Part shown: one piece after another, positions 32,681 to 41,041 of the stretch | Position numbering within the stretch: position 1 is the first letter of the stretch | Layout of the letters: each line of letters begins with the position of its first letter | Source of the DNA: Streptomyces sp. Je 1-369 | Lineage (GTDB): Bacteria; Actinomycetota; Actinomycetes; Streptomycetales; Streptomycetaceae | Assembly: GCF_026810505.1 (NCBI RefSeq) | Contig: NZ_CP101750.1 | Coordinates: 1,517,448 to 1,581,447, forward strand | Direction: 5' to 3' | Length of the DNA: 64,000 nucleotides | Made by a program: the position numbers and the translations under genes | The notes under the pieces: generated by a model | Seen by the model: the letters and a program-made list of their open reading frames with translations, nothing else | Databases searched by the model: none | Told to the model about the DNA's origin: nothing

Positions 32681-34162
32681 ATGAGCACGAACCGGACGAC
32701 GCCCCGCCGCAGGGCGCGGCTCGCCCTCGCCGCCGCGATCATCGCGACGGTCGCCCTCAGCGCCCCGGTCTCGCAGGCCGCCCCAACCCCTACGGAGAAG
32801 CCGTCACCGGGTGCGCCCGGACTCGGCGACCCGATGTTCCCGCTGGACGGGAACGGCGGATACCGGGTGGAGCGCTACTACCTGGACTTCGACTGGCAGG
32901 CGCCGAAGACGCCCTTCGAGGCGACGACGACGATCAAGGCGCGGTCCACCCAGGCGCTCTCGCGCTTCAACCTGGACTTCGGCGGCAACACCCTGCACAA
33001 GGTCACCGTGAACGGCTCCGCGGCCGGCGCGTCGCGCGAGGGTGACGAGCTGACGGTCACCCCCAAGTCGCCGATCCCCAAGGGCGGTTCCTTCACCGTC
33101 GAGGTCACCTACACCGCCGACCCGACGCAGACCCGGCACCGCGACGACGCGATAGAGGACTACGGCTGGATACCCACGCCCGACGGCACGGTGGTCTACC
33201 CGCAGCCGAACGGCGCACGGCTGATCTTCCCGGCCAACGACCACCCTAGCCAGCGGGCACCGATCACCTTCCGCATCACGACGCCGGCCGACCGCACGGC
33301 CGTCGCCAACGGCAAGCTGGTCTCGCGCACCGAGCGCCCCGACGGCCGGGTGCGCTGGACGTACGACTCCGAACAGCCGCTCTCCACCCAGCTGGTGCAG
33401 CTGGCCGTCGGCAAGTTCCAGCTGGTGGACGGCGAGGGCCCCGGCGGCCTCCCGCTGCGGGACGTCGTCCCTGACGCGCTGGTCGAGCCGACGGCCGCCT
33501 ACCGCAAACTCACCTCGGACCACCTGAAGTGGCTGGAGGACAAGCTCGGCCCGTACCCCTTCAACCGCTACGGCCTGCTGGTCGGCGACACCGACCTCGG
33601 CGTGGCCCTGGAGACGCAGACCCTGTCGCTCGTCCCGAAGGCGGACCTGCTCGGCACGAAGGTCGACGCCGAGCGGAACATGGTGCACGAACTGACCCAC
33701 CAGTGGTTCGGCGACAGCGTGGCCCTCAAGAGCTGGTCCGACCTGTGGCTGAGCGAGGGACACGCCCGCTTCTACGAGAGGGAGTACTCCGAGCAGCACG
33801 GCGGGGACAGCTTCGAGGCCGCCATGAAGACCGCCTACCAGGCCCACGACCAGTGGCGCAGGGACTACGGCGCCCCCGCGGAGCCGACCGAGCCGAACCT
33901 CTTCAAGCGCATGCGGTACGACGGCTCGGCCCTGGTCCTGTACGCGCTGCGCGAGCGGGTCGGCGACGCGACGTTCCAGAAGATCGAACGCGCCTGGGTC
34001 AACGGGTTCAAGGGGCGCACGGCGAGCACGGAGCAGTTCGTGGACCTGGCGTCGGGGATCGCGGGCGAGGACCTGGAGGGCTTCCTGCACCCCTGGCTGT
34101 ACGGCGCGAAGACCCCGCCGATGCCCGGGCACCCGGACTGGGTGGTGGACCCGGCCGTGTGA
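32681..34162 (+). CDS. Secreted M1-family metallopeptidase
   Basis: 493 residues from ATG 32681. Signal peptide residues 1 to about 33 (RRRARLALAAAIIATVALSAPVSQAA). N-terminal beta-domain to about residue 250, then the gluzincin catalytic domain: HELTH at 336-340 (within VHELTHQWFGDSV) and E359 in LWLSEGHARF complete HExxH-18-E. The exopeptidase GxMEN segment is replaced by LGVALETQT at 306-314, so aminopeptidase specificity is doubtful; this variant is common in short actinobacterial M1 enzymes. It lacks the long C-terminal helical domain of PepN and ends soon after the catalytic helices. It is probably extracellular and cleaves peptides. Confidence 0.93.
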   Translation: MSTNRTTPRRRARLALAAAIIATVALSAPVSQAAPTPTEKPSPGAPGLGDPMFPLDGNGGYRVERYYLDFDWQAPKTPFEATTTIKARSTQALSRFNLDFGGNTLHKVTVNGSAAGASREGDELTVTPKSPIPKGGSFTVEVTYTADPTQTRHRDDAIEDYGWIPTPDGTVVYPQPNGARLIFPANDHPSQRAPITFRITTPADRTAVANGKLVSRTERPDGRVRWTYDSEQPLSTQLVQLAVGKFQLVDGEGPGGLPLRDVVPDALVEPTAAYRKLTSDHLKWLEDKLGPYPFNRYGLLVGDTDLGVALETQTLSLVPKADLLGTKVDAERNMVHELTHQWFGDSVALKSWSDLWLSEGHARFYEREYSEQHGGDSFEAAMKTAYQAHDQWRRDYGAPAEPTEPNLFKRMRYDGSALVLYALRERVGDATFQKIERAWVNGFKGRTASTEQFVDLASGIAGEDLEGFLHPWLYGAKTPPMPGHPDWVVDPAV

Positions 34163-34236
34163 ACCGGCGGATCGTCCGAGATGCGGCCTTCGTCCACCGC
34201 TCATAGCGTGGAGGCATTCCTACCGAAGGAGCCGTC

Positions 34237-34422
34237 ATGGGCGACAACGCCATGGACAAGGCAAAGGGCAAGGCCAAAGAGATGATGGGCAAGGCCTCCG
34301 GCGACAACCGCAGGTCGGCCGAGGGCAAGACCGATCAGGCCAAGGGCAAGGCGAAGGACGCCGCGGACGACATGCGCGACAAGGCCGAGGGCATGCGCGA
34401 CTCGTTCCGCGAGGACCGCTGA
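34237..34422 (+). CDS. CsbD-family general stress protein
   Basis: 61 residues from ATG 34237 (GAAGGAGCC upstream). The sequence is almost entirely K, G, A, D, E and M in heptad-like repeats (MDKAKGKAKEMMGKASGDN, EGKTDQAKGKAKDAADD), the CsbD pattern. Such proteins are disordered, abundant under general stress, and of unknown mechanism. It has its own hairpin terminator immediately downstream. It is monocistronic, and I found no sigma-B-like promoter. Confidence 0.9.
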   Translation: MGDNAMDKAKGKAKEMMGKASGDNRRSAEGKTDQAKGKAKDAADDMRDKAEGMRDSFREDR

Positions 34423-34430
34423 CCCCACGC

Positions 34431-34466
34431 TGTGTGCCCGTCCTCCCATGAGGGGACGGGCACACA
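34431..34466 (+). terminator. Terminator of the csbD-like gene
   Basis: TGTGTGCCCGTCC (34431-34443) pairs perfectly with GGACGGGCACACA (34454-34466) around a 10-nt loop, 9 bp after the stop codon. Confidence 0.85.
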
Positions 34467-34500
34467 CGCGTGTCACCCCGCCCTCTCCGGATCAAGGGCG

Positions 34501-34534
34501 ACTCCACATGTCCTCAAACTCCACATGTCCTCAA
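34501..34534. repeat. Perfect tandem 17-bp duplication upstream of the MmyB-like gene
   Basis: ACTCCACATGTCCTCAA occurs twice back to back (34501-34517 and 34518-34534), each containing the ACATGT palindrome. It lies about 120 bp before the GTG at 34655 and could be a duplicated operator. Confidence 0.8.
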
Positions 34535-34654
34535 GACGCAGTGGAGTGCGTGCCGGGGCACCGGCCACCTCACGGCGAACGCTGGCTAGGCTTGCGCCCA
34601 CGAACTGTGATCGCGTTGATGCCGACCTGCGGGCGACATGAAGGGAACGGGCAA

Positions 34655-35212
34655 GTGCAGCCGGAGGAGCAGGACTTAGCAGGTTGGACGCCGATGGGTG
34701 CGGTCTGGCGGACGGTCGTCGAAGGAGTCACCGGCTCGATGGCCTACATCGCCGACAAGCACTGGAACGTCGTGGCGTGCAACGACGAGTTCAGAGCACT
34801 CATACCGGACGGCAGACCGCCGTCCAACATCATGCGGTGGATGCTCCTGGACGACCGGGCCCGCCACGACGTCCTGATGAACTGGACCGAGGACTGGGCG
34901 CGCGGCGCCTGTCCTGCGCTGCGGCGGGCCGTCACGAACCACCCGACCGACCCCACGCTGATCGACCTGGCGAGCGACGTGCGGCGCGATCCGCTCGCGG
35001 GCCCCATCTACCTGGCGACCGCGAGCTCCCACGCCCTGCACCCCGACGGCGCGGTGCGGCAGGTCAACCACCCGACGAAGGGACCCGGCTGGGTGATCGC
35101 GTCGGCCGCCAACCCCCTTCCCGAGATCGACGCCATGTTCGTGATGATGCAGTACCGGCCGGGCGAGGTCCGCCCGCACCAGCCACCTCCGCTGAGCACG
35201 AACGCCCGCTGA
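34655..35212 (+). CDS. MmyB-like ligand-binding domain protein without HTH, contains a TTA codon
   Basis: 185 residues from GTG 34655 (GAAGGGAACGG upstream). The whole protein is an MmyB-like ligand-binding PAS-type domain: GWTPMGAVWRTVVEGVTGSM, then ADKHWNVVACNDEFRALIPD, NIMRWMLLDDRARH and DLASDVRRDP. In Streptomyces this domain is normally fused to an N-terminal Xre HTH, which is absent here, so it cannot bind DNA alone and may partner another regulator. Codon 8 is TTA (34676-34678), the rare leucine codon read by bldA tRNA, so expression depends on development. Monocistronic; a duplicated 17-bp element lies upstream. Confidence 0.82.
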   Translation: MQPEEQDLAGWTPMGAVWRTVVEGVTGSMAYIADKHWNVVACNDEFRALIPDGRPPSNIMRWMLLDDRARHDVLMNWTEDWARGACPALRRAVTNHPTDPTLIDLASDVRRDPLAGPIYLATASSHALHPDGAVRQVNHPTKGPGWVIASAANPLPEIDAMFVMMQYRPGEVRPHQPPPLSTNAR

Positions 35213-35240
35213 CGAACGCCCTCCGGTGCCCCCCGGGTGC

Positions 35241-36662
35241 TCAGCGGATACCGACCGCGGCCAGCGCGGCGCGCTGGCGCTCGGAGAGTGTCGTCGGGAA
35301 GTACAGGTAGCAGACGCCTCCGGTGCCCGAGACGACCTTCCCGGAGGCGTTGTAGCGCTTCGTCCGCAGCCAGATGTTCTCCCACTCGCGCCGCTTGTAG
35401 ACGCGTCGCACCGCCGCGTTGGTCGGCGACGCCGGGTCGTTGGCGATCACGTCGCCGTCCGCCGTGAACCCGATGACCGTCATCAGGTGGCCCGCCGTGC
35501 CGTAGCCCGCGCCGGTCAGCTCCTCCCTGAGGAACGACTGGGACGTTATGGCCGGCAGGCCCGCCGCGATCAGGGACTCCAGCTCCGTGAGCGAGGCGAG
35601 CCGGGTCACCACGCCCTGGAGGTCCTTGTACGTCGAGGCGTACGCGGCGTTGAAGGGCCAGTTGCCGCAGCCGTTGTACTGGTAGTCGAACGTGTACCGG
35701 GCCGCGTGGCACACCTGCGGGTCCTCGTAGGACGGGTCGACCCACGACAGGTCGTCCGCCGTCGGCTCGCGCCCCCAGAACTCGATGATCATCTGCGAGG
35801 ACGTGGGGCTGCACCAGGCCTCGCCCCCGTTGTCGTACTCCGGATACTGGCCGGCGTGGATCTCCTGCGAGTACCGCGGGACGGCCAGCTCCTCGGCGAG
35901 GCCCGGCTTCGACGCCGGGACCGTGAAGCGGTCGGGGACCGCGGAGGCCATCGCTCCGAGCCGCCAGACCGTGGGGGTGTGGGTGGCGCCCGGTTTGCGG
36001 TAAAGCGTCAGGCGCAGCTGGTACGAGACGACGCGCAGGCCCGTGGTCGCGTCGTCGAGGGAGAGCGTGTCCGTCCACACCGTGGACTTGCCGTCGGTCT
36101 GGTCGTCGACCGAGGTCCGCCGGATGTCGGCTTCCTTGTCGTCGCCCGAGGTCCAGCGGCCCATCACGTACCAGGGGGATCTCGTCGAGTCCGAGTACGT
36201 GCCGCGCAGCTCGACCTGGAGCCAGGTCCCGGCCGGGGTGCGCGCGTTCCAGGACGCGATCAGCTCGGTGGCGGGGACGGTGGAGCGGTGCGCGGGCGTC
36301 GTCCAGCGGGCGTACTCCCAGGTGGCGGTCTTGCCGGTGTGCGGGTCCGCGTACTCGGTGCGGCCCGCGGGCCGCGCGATCCGCAGGCCGGGGCGGGCAC
36401 CCGCGACGACGGCGGTGCCCTGGTGGGTGCCGGAGCTCCAGTCCTTGTGCGAGGTCCAGAAGCGGTTGTCCACGAGCCGGTCCGCTCTGGGCCCGCGGGC
36501 CGCGGAGCCGGAGCCGGTGGCGGCCAGGGCGGGGGCGGCGGCGGTGGCCGCGAGGGCGGCTGCCGCGGCCGCGGTGACCGCGGTGGCGAGCACGGTTCTG
36601 CGGGACATGTCATCAGCTCGGTCTGATCGCTGCGTGCGGTCGGTTCGGTCAGCTCGGTCCAT
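35241..36662 (-). CDS. Exported C39-like cysteine peptidase (Tat signal)
   Basis: 473 residues from ATG 36662 (GGGGG 8 nt upstream; an internal ATG at 36608 starts just before the twin-arginine motif). Twin-arginine signal (SRRTVLATAVTAAAAAALA). The N-terminal half (to about residue 260) is a beta-sandwich with a WTSHKDWSSGTHQG start. The C-terminal half is a C39-like papain fold: GGEAWCSPTSSQMIIEFWG supplies the active-site cysteine, AGHLMTVIGFT the histidine and IANDPAS the aspartate/asparagine. Actinobacterial homologues are secreted and may cleave or bind the cell wall. It is divergent from the P-loop kinase gene, with an inverted repeat in the interval. Confidence 0.85.
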   Translation of the reverse strand: MDRADRTDRTQRSDRADDMSRRTVLATAVTAAAAAALAATAAAPALAATGSGSAARGPRADRLVDNRFWTSHKDWSSGTHQGTAVVAGARPGLRIARPAGRTEYADPHTGKTATWEYARWTTPAHRSTVPATELIASWNARTPAGTWLQVELRGTYSDSTRSPWYVMGRWTSGDDKEADIRRTSVDDQTDGKSTVWTDTLSLDDATTGLRVVSYQLRLTLYRKPGATHTPTVWRLGAMASAVPDRFTVPASKPGLAEELAVPRYSQEIHAGQYPEYDNGGEAWCSPTSSQMIIEFWGREPTADDLSWVDPSYEDPQVCHAARYTFDYQYNGCGNWPFNAAYASTYKDLQGVVTRLASLTELESLIAAGLPAITSQSFLREELTGAGYGTAGHLMTVIGFTADGDVIANDPASPTNAAVRRVYKRREWENIWLRTKRYNASGKVVSGTGGVCYLYFPTTLSERQRAALAAVGIR

Positions 36663-36845
36663 GGAGGGGACCCCCAGTCGACAGGGTTTCCGGCGGGATC
36701 CGGAAAGTCGGGTCAGGTGCGGTCGGGTCAGGCGCACGGAAGTGGGCCAACTATGGCCGGTCCCCACCGACTTCTGCCAGCGCTTCGGGCACTGCCGTAC
36801 GCATCAATATTGGCCTCAACCAATGGCATGACCTGCGACGGCGCG

Positions 36846-36875
36846 CGGAACACATTGTTCCGTGCGCCGTACCCT
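36846..36875 (+). promoter_or_regulatory. Leaderless promoter region with a perfect inverted repeat
   Basis: CGGAACA-CAT-TGTTCCG (36846-36862) is a perfect 7-3-7 inverted repeat. A -10-like TACCCT follows (36870-36875) and ends 7 nt before the ATG at 36883. The -35 position lies within the repeat and is not TTGACA-like, so a regulator or an ECF sigma factor may be involved. Confidence 0.5.
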
Positions 36876-36882
36876 TGCCGTG

Positions 36883-37491
36883 ATGACCGCGCACCCGCAC
36901 ACCCCGCTCCCCCGCCTCGCCGACACCCTGCGCCGCCTGCCGCCCTCCTGTGGCGCCGTCCGCCTCGTCGCCGTGGACGGACACGCGGGCTCCGGCAAGT
37001 CGACGTTCGCCGGCCGCCTGGCCGAGGCGCTCGGCGGCGCGCCCGTGCTGCGCCTCGACGACATCGCGAGCCACGACCGGCTCTTCGACTGGACGCGGCC
37101 GCTGCGCGAGCAGGTCCTCGAACCGCTCTCCCGGGGCGAAACCGCGCACTACGCGACGTACGACTGGAACGCGCGCCGCTTCGGTCCCGCCGACCGGCCC
37201 CTGCCGCCCGCGCCCGTGGTGATCGTCGAGGGCGTCGGCGCCGGCCGCCTCGCGCTGCGCCCGCACCTCGCCGCCGTGCTGTGGATGGACGTGCCGCACG
37301 AGGAGGCATGGCAGCGGGGGCGCCGCCGGGACGGGACGGTCCAGCGTGAATTCTGGGACGGATGGGAACCGGAGGAGCTCCAGCACTTCACCGGGGACCC
37401 CACCCGACCCTTCGCGCACCTTTTGGTGCGCCAGTGTCCGGAGGGGTACGAGGTACTTCCGGGGCCCAATGTGACACTTACCGAGGCCTGA
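36883..37491 (+). CDS. P-loop kinase, uridine-kinase-like
   Basis: 202 residues from ATG 36883; the -10 spacing indicates a leaderless mRNA. The N-terminal P-loop is VAVDGHAGSGKSTFAGRLAEAL (GHAGSGKS at residues about 33-40). LRLDDIASHDRLFDW follows with the metal/substrate residues, then VVIVEGVGAGRLALRPHL. The C-terminal AWQRGRRRDGTVQREFWDGW has the arginines of an LID-like region. It belongs to the uridine kinase/nucleoside-phosphate kinase-like superfamily; substrates of this actinobacterial subgroup are unknown. The stop is followed by a 480-bp region with a candidate small RNA. Confidence 0.88.
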   Translation: MTAHPHTPLPRLADTLRRLPPSCGAVRLVAVDGHAGSGKSTFAGRLAEALGGAPVLRLDDIASHDRLFDWTRPLREQVLEPLSRGETAHYATYDWNARRFGPADRPLPPAPVVIVEGVGAGRLALRPHLAAVLWMDVPHEEAWQRGRRRDGTVQREFWDGWEPEELQHFTGDPTRPFAHLLVRQCPEGYEVLPGPNVTLTEA

Positions 37492-37589
37492 ATCATTACG
37501 CTGAGTGAGCGATCATCGGCGGTCCGCTGAACCCCCGGAAACGCGCTTCCACTTGACCCGACGAGTTTTGCCGAGTGCCCCAACTCTGC

Positions 37590-37619
37590 TTGACCCAGGG
37601 CCCTTACAGGACTTACGTT
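37590..37619 (+). promoter_or_regulatory. Promoter of the candidate small RNA
   Basis: -35 TTGACC (37590-37595), an 18-bp spacer and -10 TACGTT (37614-37619). Initiation about 7 nt downstream would place the RNA 5' end right at the first hairpin. Confidence 0.6.
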
Positions 37620-37625
37620 CTGAAT

Positions 37626-37692
37626 GTGCGGTGTTGCGACACCGCCCGCAGACGCGAAGCCCCCGGTTGTTCCCCCGTGATCGGGGGCTTCG
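37626..37692 (+). ncRNA. Candidate small RNA of about 70 nt with two hairpins
   Basis: Predicted from the sequence: promoter at 37590-37619, then a 5' hairpin GCGGTGT-TGCG-ACACCGC (37628-37645; UGCG tetraloop of the stable UNCG type), a short linker, and an 11-bp stem CGAAGCCCCCG/CGGGGGCTTCG (37655-37665 and 37682-37692) that acts as terminator. No reading frame fits. It could be an independent sRNA, or a 5' leader/attenuator of the EccA-like gene that begins at 37975. Runs of C resemble the 6C family, but there are fewer than six consecutive C residues, so that assignment is not made. Confidence 0.5.
37655..37692 (+). terminator. Terminator hairpin of the candidate small RNA
   Basis: An 11-bp perfect stem (37655-37665 with 37682-37692) and a 16-nt loop, followed by TTCTGCC. 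Confidence 0.75.
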
Positions 37693-37974
37693 TTCTGCCC
37701 TCCGAGCCCGTTTTTCGGCCGCTGCGCGCCTTCATTCGCTCACCGTCGGTCACCATCGGGCACGCTCTCCATCGGCGTTTTCCGGCCGATCGTCCGGTGC
37801 GGCACCCTACGGCCGACCGCTCCCCCGCAGGTACGATGCATCTCGGTGCGCCTTTTCGGACGAGTGCTCTGCGCACCGGAACAACTCCCGTCCGCAGCAC
37901 GATGGTTCAGCGCAGTCGCCGGCGGGCACCGGTCCGGCGGTACGCAAACGGGGGCACGGTTTGTGGGGGACCTG

Positions 37975-39930
37975 ATGGACTTCGACGCGGTGGGCTCACC
38001 CGCACCGGCCGACCTCGCCTGGCTGAGGGGCGTCGACGCCTACACGATGGGCGCCTATCCGCAGGCGGAGGACGAGTTCCGGACGGCGGTGCGGATGGAT
38101 CCCGGGATGGCCGACGGCTGGCTCGGGCTGCACGCGCTGCGCATCGACACGACGACGGCGCTGCTGCGGATGTTCCAGCACCGGGACCGATTCGGCGAGC
38201 AGCGCACCCGGCACGGCCGCGCCCTCAACTCCTGGTACTGGCTGGGCTGGTGGGTGCAGCCTGTCCTGGAGAGCACGCGCGATCTGCTGCTCGCGCACGC
38301 CTCACACTGGCTGGACGGCCGCCATGTCCCCGAGCTCGACCGGGCGTTGGCGGGCCTGCCGCCGGTCGACGCCGACCCGCAGGTCCGCTTCCTGCACGCC
38401 TGCCGCTCCTACCTGGTCAAGGACTGGGAGCAGCTGGTGCGGCACACCGACCCGCTGATCGACGACCCGATGCTGGGCATCGAGGCCGGGCTCTTCGGCG
38501 GCATGGCGCGGGTCCGCCTGGAGACGTACGGCCAGGCGGAACCGCTGCTGTCCGCCGCCCTCATGCGCTGCCGCAGCGAACAGCCGCAGCGCAAGGAGCT
38601 GCGCTACTGGCTGGCCCGCGCGCGCGAGGGCACCGGACGCTCGGCGGCGGCCCTGCCGCTGTACCGCGCGGTGCACCGGGTCGACGCCTCCTTCATGGAC
38701 ACCTCCGCGCGGCTCGCGGCGATCTCCGAGGGCGACGGGTACGACGAGGCAGCCGACCTCGCCGCCGCGATCAGCCTCACCGGCGCGGGCCAGGACGTCC
38801 TTGAGGGGCCCGACGGCATCGACGTACTGTTCGGGCCCGAGGGACGCGACGTGAAGGTCACCGGCCCCGAACTCCCGTCGAACGGCGGCCCATCGGCGCC
38901 CAACGGCCCCGGCGTGCCTCCGGGCCCCTCCGGCCCGCCAGGCACCCCGGGCGCGTCCGGCTCCTCGGTGCCTCCCGACCCCGACACCGTCCGCGAGAAG
39001 GCGATCATCCCGATCAAGGCGGGCCCGCCGCAGCTGCCCCCGGGCCCCACCGACCCCGCGCTCCTGGAGGCCGCGCTCTCCGAGCTGGAGGGCATGGTCG
39101 GCATGGAGCCGGTGAAACGGCAGGTCAAGGCGCTCTCGGCGCAGCTAAACATGGCGCGTCTGCGGGCCGCGCAAGGCCTTCCTGTGCAGCCGCCGAAACG
39201 ACACTTCGTCTTCTCCGGCCCCTCGGGCACCGGCAAGACCACCGTGGCCCGCATCCTCGGCCGGGTCTTCTACGCGCTGGGCCTGCTCGGCGGCGACCAC
39301 CTCGTGGAGGCGCAGCGCGCCGACCTCGTCGGCGAGTACCTGGGCCAGACCGCCGTGAAGGCCAACGAACTGATCGACTCGGCGATCGGCGGGGTCCTCT
39401 TCGTCGACGAGGCGTACTCGCTCTCCAACTCCGGCTACGGCAAGGGCGACGCGTACGGCGACGAGGCCCTGCAAGTCCTCCTCAAGCGCGCCGAGGACAA
39501 CCGCGACCACCTCGTCGTGATCCTCGCGGGCTACCCCGAGGGCATGGACCGGCTCCTCGCCGCCAACCCCGGGCTGTCCTCCCGCTTCACGACGCGCGTC
39601 GACTTCCCCTCGTACCGCCCGCTCGAACTCACCGCCATCGGCGAGGTCCTCGCGGCGGACAACGGCGACGTGTGGGACGAGGAGGCGCTCGAAGAGCTGC
39701 GCTCCATCGCCGGGCACGTCGTCGACCAGTCCTGGATCGACGAGCTCGGCAACGGCCGTTTCCTGCGCACGCTGTACGAGAAGAGCTGCGCCTACCGCGA
39801 CCTGCGGCTCTCCGGCTACCCCGGCGAACCGGGCCGCGACGACCTGTCGACCCTGCGGCTGCCCGACCTGATGCAGGCGTACGGCGAAGTGCTCTCGGGC
39901 CGCGGACCGCAGGACACCCCGGGGATCTGA
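37975..39930 (+). CDS. AAA-family ATPase, EccA/CbxX-CfqX type, with N-terminal TPR-like domain
   Basis: 651 residues from ATG 37975 (GGGGGA 5 nt upstream). Residues 1 to about 270 are helical TPR-like repeats (ADLAWLRGVDAYTMGAYPQAEDEFRTA...). About 300-345 is a Gly/Pro-rich linker (GPSGPPGTPGAS). About 360-651 is a CbxX/CfqX AAA+ domain: Walker A GPSGTGKTT 415-423, Walker B GGVLFVDEAY, sensor/arginine region PGLSSRFTTRVDFPSY. The same N-TPR-linker-AAA layout is found in EccA of type VII secretion systems, which remodels substrates in the cytoplasm. No ESX partner genes are seen nearby, so the call is EccA-like rather than EccA. A candidate small RNA and terminator lie upstream. Confidence 0.88.
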   Translation: MDFDAVGSPAPADLAWLRGVDAYTMGAYPQAEDEFRTAVRMDPGMADGWLGLHALRIDTTTALLRMFQHRDRFGEQRTRHGRALNSWYWLGWWVQPVLESTRDLLLAHASHWLDGRHVPELDRALAGLPPVDADPQVRFLHACRSYLVKDWEQLVRHTDPLIDDPMLGIEAGLFGGMARVRLETYGQAEPLLSAALMRCRSEQPQRKELRYWLARAREGTGRSAAALPLYRAVHRVDASFMDTSARLAAISEGDGYDEAADLAAAISLTGAGQDVLEGPDGIDVLFGPEGRDVKVTGPELPSNGGPSAPNGPGVPPGPSGPPGTPGASGSSVPPDPDTVREKAIIPIKAGPPQLPPGPTDPALLEAALSELEGMVGMEPVKRQVKALSAQLNMARLRAAQGLPVQPPKRHFVFSGPSGTGKTTVARILGRVFYALGLLGGDHLVEAQRADLVGEYLGQTAVKANELIDSAIGGVLFVDEAYSLSNSGYGKGDAYGDEALQVLLKRAEDNRDHLVVILAGYPEGMDRLLAANPGLSSRFTTRVDFPSYRPLELTAIGEVLAADNGDVWDEEALEELRSIAGHVVDQSWIDELGNGRFLRTLYEKSCAYRDLRLSGYPGEPGRDDLSTLRLPDLMQAYGEVLSGRGPQDTPGI

Positions 39931-39955
39931 CGGCCCCCGGGGGTCCTGGTGCGGG

Positions 39956-41041
39956 TCAGCTCGCGCGGACGACGGCCAGCGCGGATTCCCTGGAGTCCTC
40001 CGGCGGCGTCCTCGGCACCGTGACCCGGTGCGTCGGGTCTCGGACCTCCCCCACCAGGAGCTCGAGGACGTCCTCCATGGCCACCAGGCCGAGCACCTTC
40101 CCCGACGCGTCGGCGACCTGCGCGAGGTGCGTCGCGGCGCGGCGCATCACGGTCAGTGCGTCGTCCAGCGGGAGCTCGGCGCCCAGCGTGGTCATCGGGC
40201 GCCACACCTGCTGCGGCACGGCACGCTCGGTCTCCTCCAGGTCCAGTACGTCCTTGACGTGGAGGTAGCCCATGAAGGCGCCGTTCTCCGCGCGGACGGG
40301 GAAGCGGGAGTAGCCGGTGCGGCCGGTGAGCTCGATGATCCCGGCAGGGGTGACCGAAGGGCCGACGGTGACCAGCGACACCGGATCGAGGAGGACGTCG
40401 GTGACCGGGCGCGAGCCCAGCTCGAGGGCGTCCTCCAGGCGCTCCTGTTCGACGGGGTCGAGGAGTCCCGCCTGGCCGGAGTCCTCGACGAGGCGGCCCA
40501 GCTGCACGCTGGTGAACACCGCCTCGACCTCGTCCTTGGGCTCCACCCCGAAGAGCCGGAGCACGACCCGCGCGCAGGCGCCGAGTGCCACGGTCACCGG
40601 TCGGCACAGCCGCGCGAAGGCGACCAGGCCGGGGCTGAACCGGAGTGCGGTCTTCTCGGGCGCCGCCATCGCCAGGTTCTTCGGGACCATCTCGCCGATG
40701 ACGAGGTGGAGGAAGATGACGACGGCGAGCGCGATCACGTAGCCGAGGGGGTGGATCATGCCCTCGGGCAGGTGGACCGCCTCGAAGACCGGCTCCAAAA
40801 GGCGGGCGACGGTCGGCTCGGCGACCGCGCCGAGCGTCAGCGAGCAGACGGTGATGCCGAACTGGGCGGCCGCCATCATCTGCGGCAGATGCTCCAGGCC
40901 GTACAGGACCTGGCGGGACCGCTTGGTGTCCAGGGGCTCGATCTGGCTGCGGCGCACGGAGACGAGCGCGAACTCGGCCCCCACGAAGAAGCCGTTGGCG
41001 AGCACGAGGAGGAGGGCGAAGAGGAGTTGCAGCAGACTCAT
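39956..41041 (-). CDS. CNNM/CorC-family membrane protein (second of a pair)
   Basis: 361 residues from ATG 41041, overlapping the upstream paralogue's stop by ATGA. DUF21 transmembrane domain with about four helices at residues 1-150 (LQLLFALLLVLANGFFVGAEFALV, then YVIALAVVIFLHLVIGEMVPKNLA), then a CBS pair at about 200-330 (RPVTDVLLDPVSLVTVG and KVLGLVAMEDVLELLVGEV). The terminal CorC_HlyC domain is nearly missing, so the protein is about 90 residues shorter than its neighbour. These proteins are often mislabelled hemolysin; the relatives CNNM and CorB transport or sense Mg2+. The two are probably a heteromer. Confidence 0.9.
   Translation of the reverse strand: MSLLQLLFALLLVLANGFFVGAEFALVSVRRSQIEPLDTKRSRQVLYGLEHLPQMMAAAQFGITVCSLTLGAVAEPTVARLLEPVFEAVHLPEGMIHPLGYVIALAVVIFLHLVIGEMVPKNLAMAAPEKTALRFSPGLVAFARLCRPVTVALGACARVVLRLFGVEPKDEVEAVFTSVQLGRLVEDSGQAGLLDPVEQERLEDALELGSRPVTDVLLDPVSLVTVGPSVTPAGIIELTGRTGYSRFPVRAENGAFMGYLHVKDVLDLEETERAVPQQVWRPMTTLGAELPLDDALTVMRRAATHLAQVADASGKVLGLVAMEDVLELLVGEVRDPTHRVTVPRTPPEDSRESALAVVRAS

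Noticed and set aside
34448..34654. In-frame upstream extension of the MmyB-like gene
   Set aside because: No ribosome site, odd composition, and it would read through the 17-bp tandem repeat and terminator; GTG 34655 has a good site.
37626..37692. Assignment of the small RNA to the 6C RNA family
   Set aside because: The C runs are only five long in each arm and the order of stems does not match the two 6C loops I remember. It is left as an unnamed candidate.
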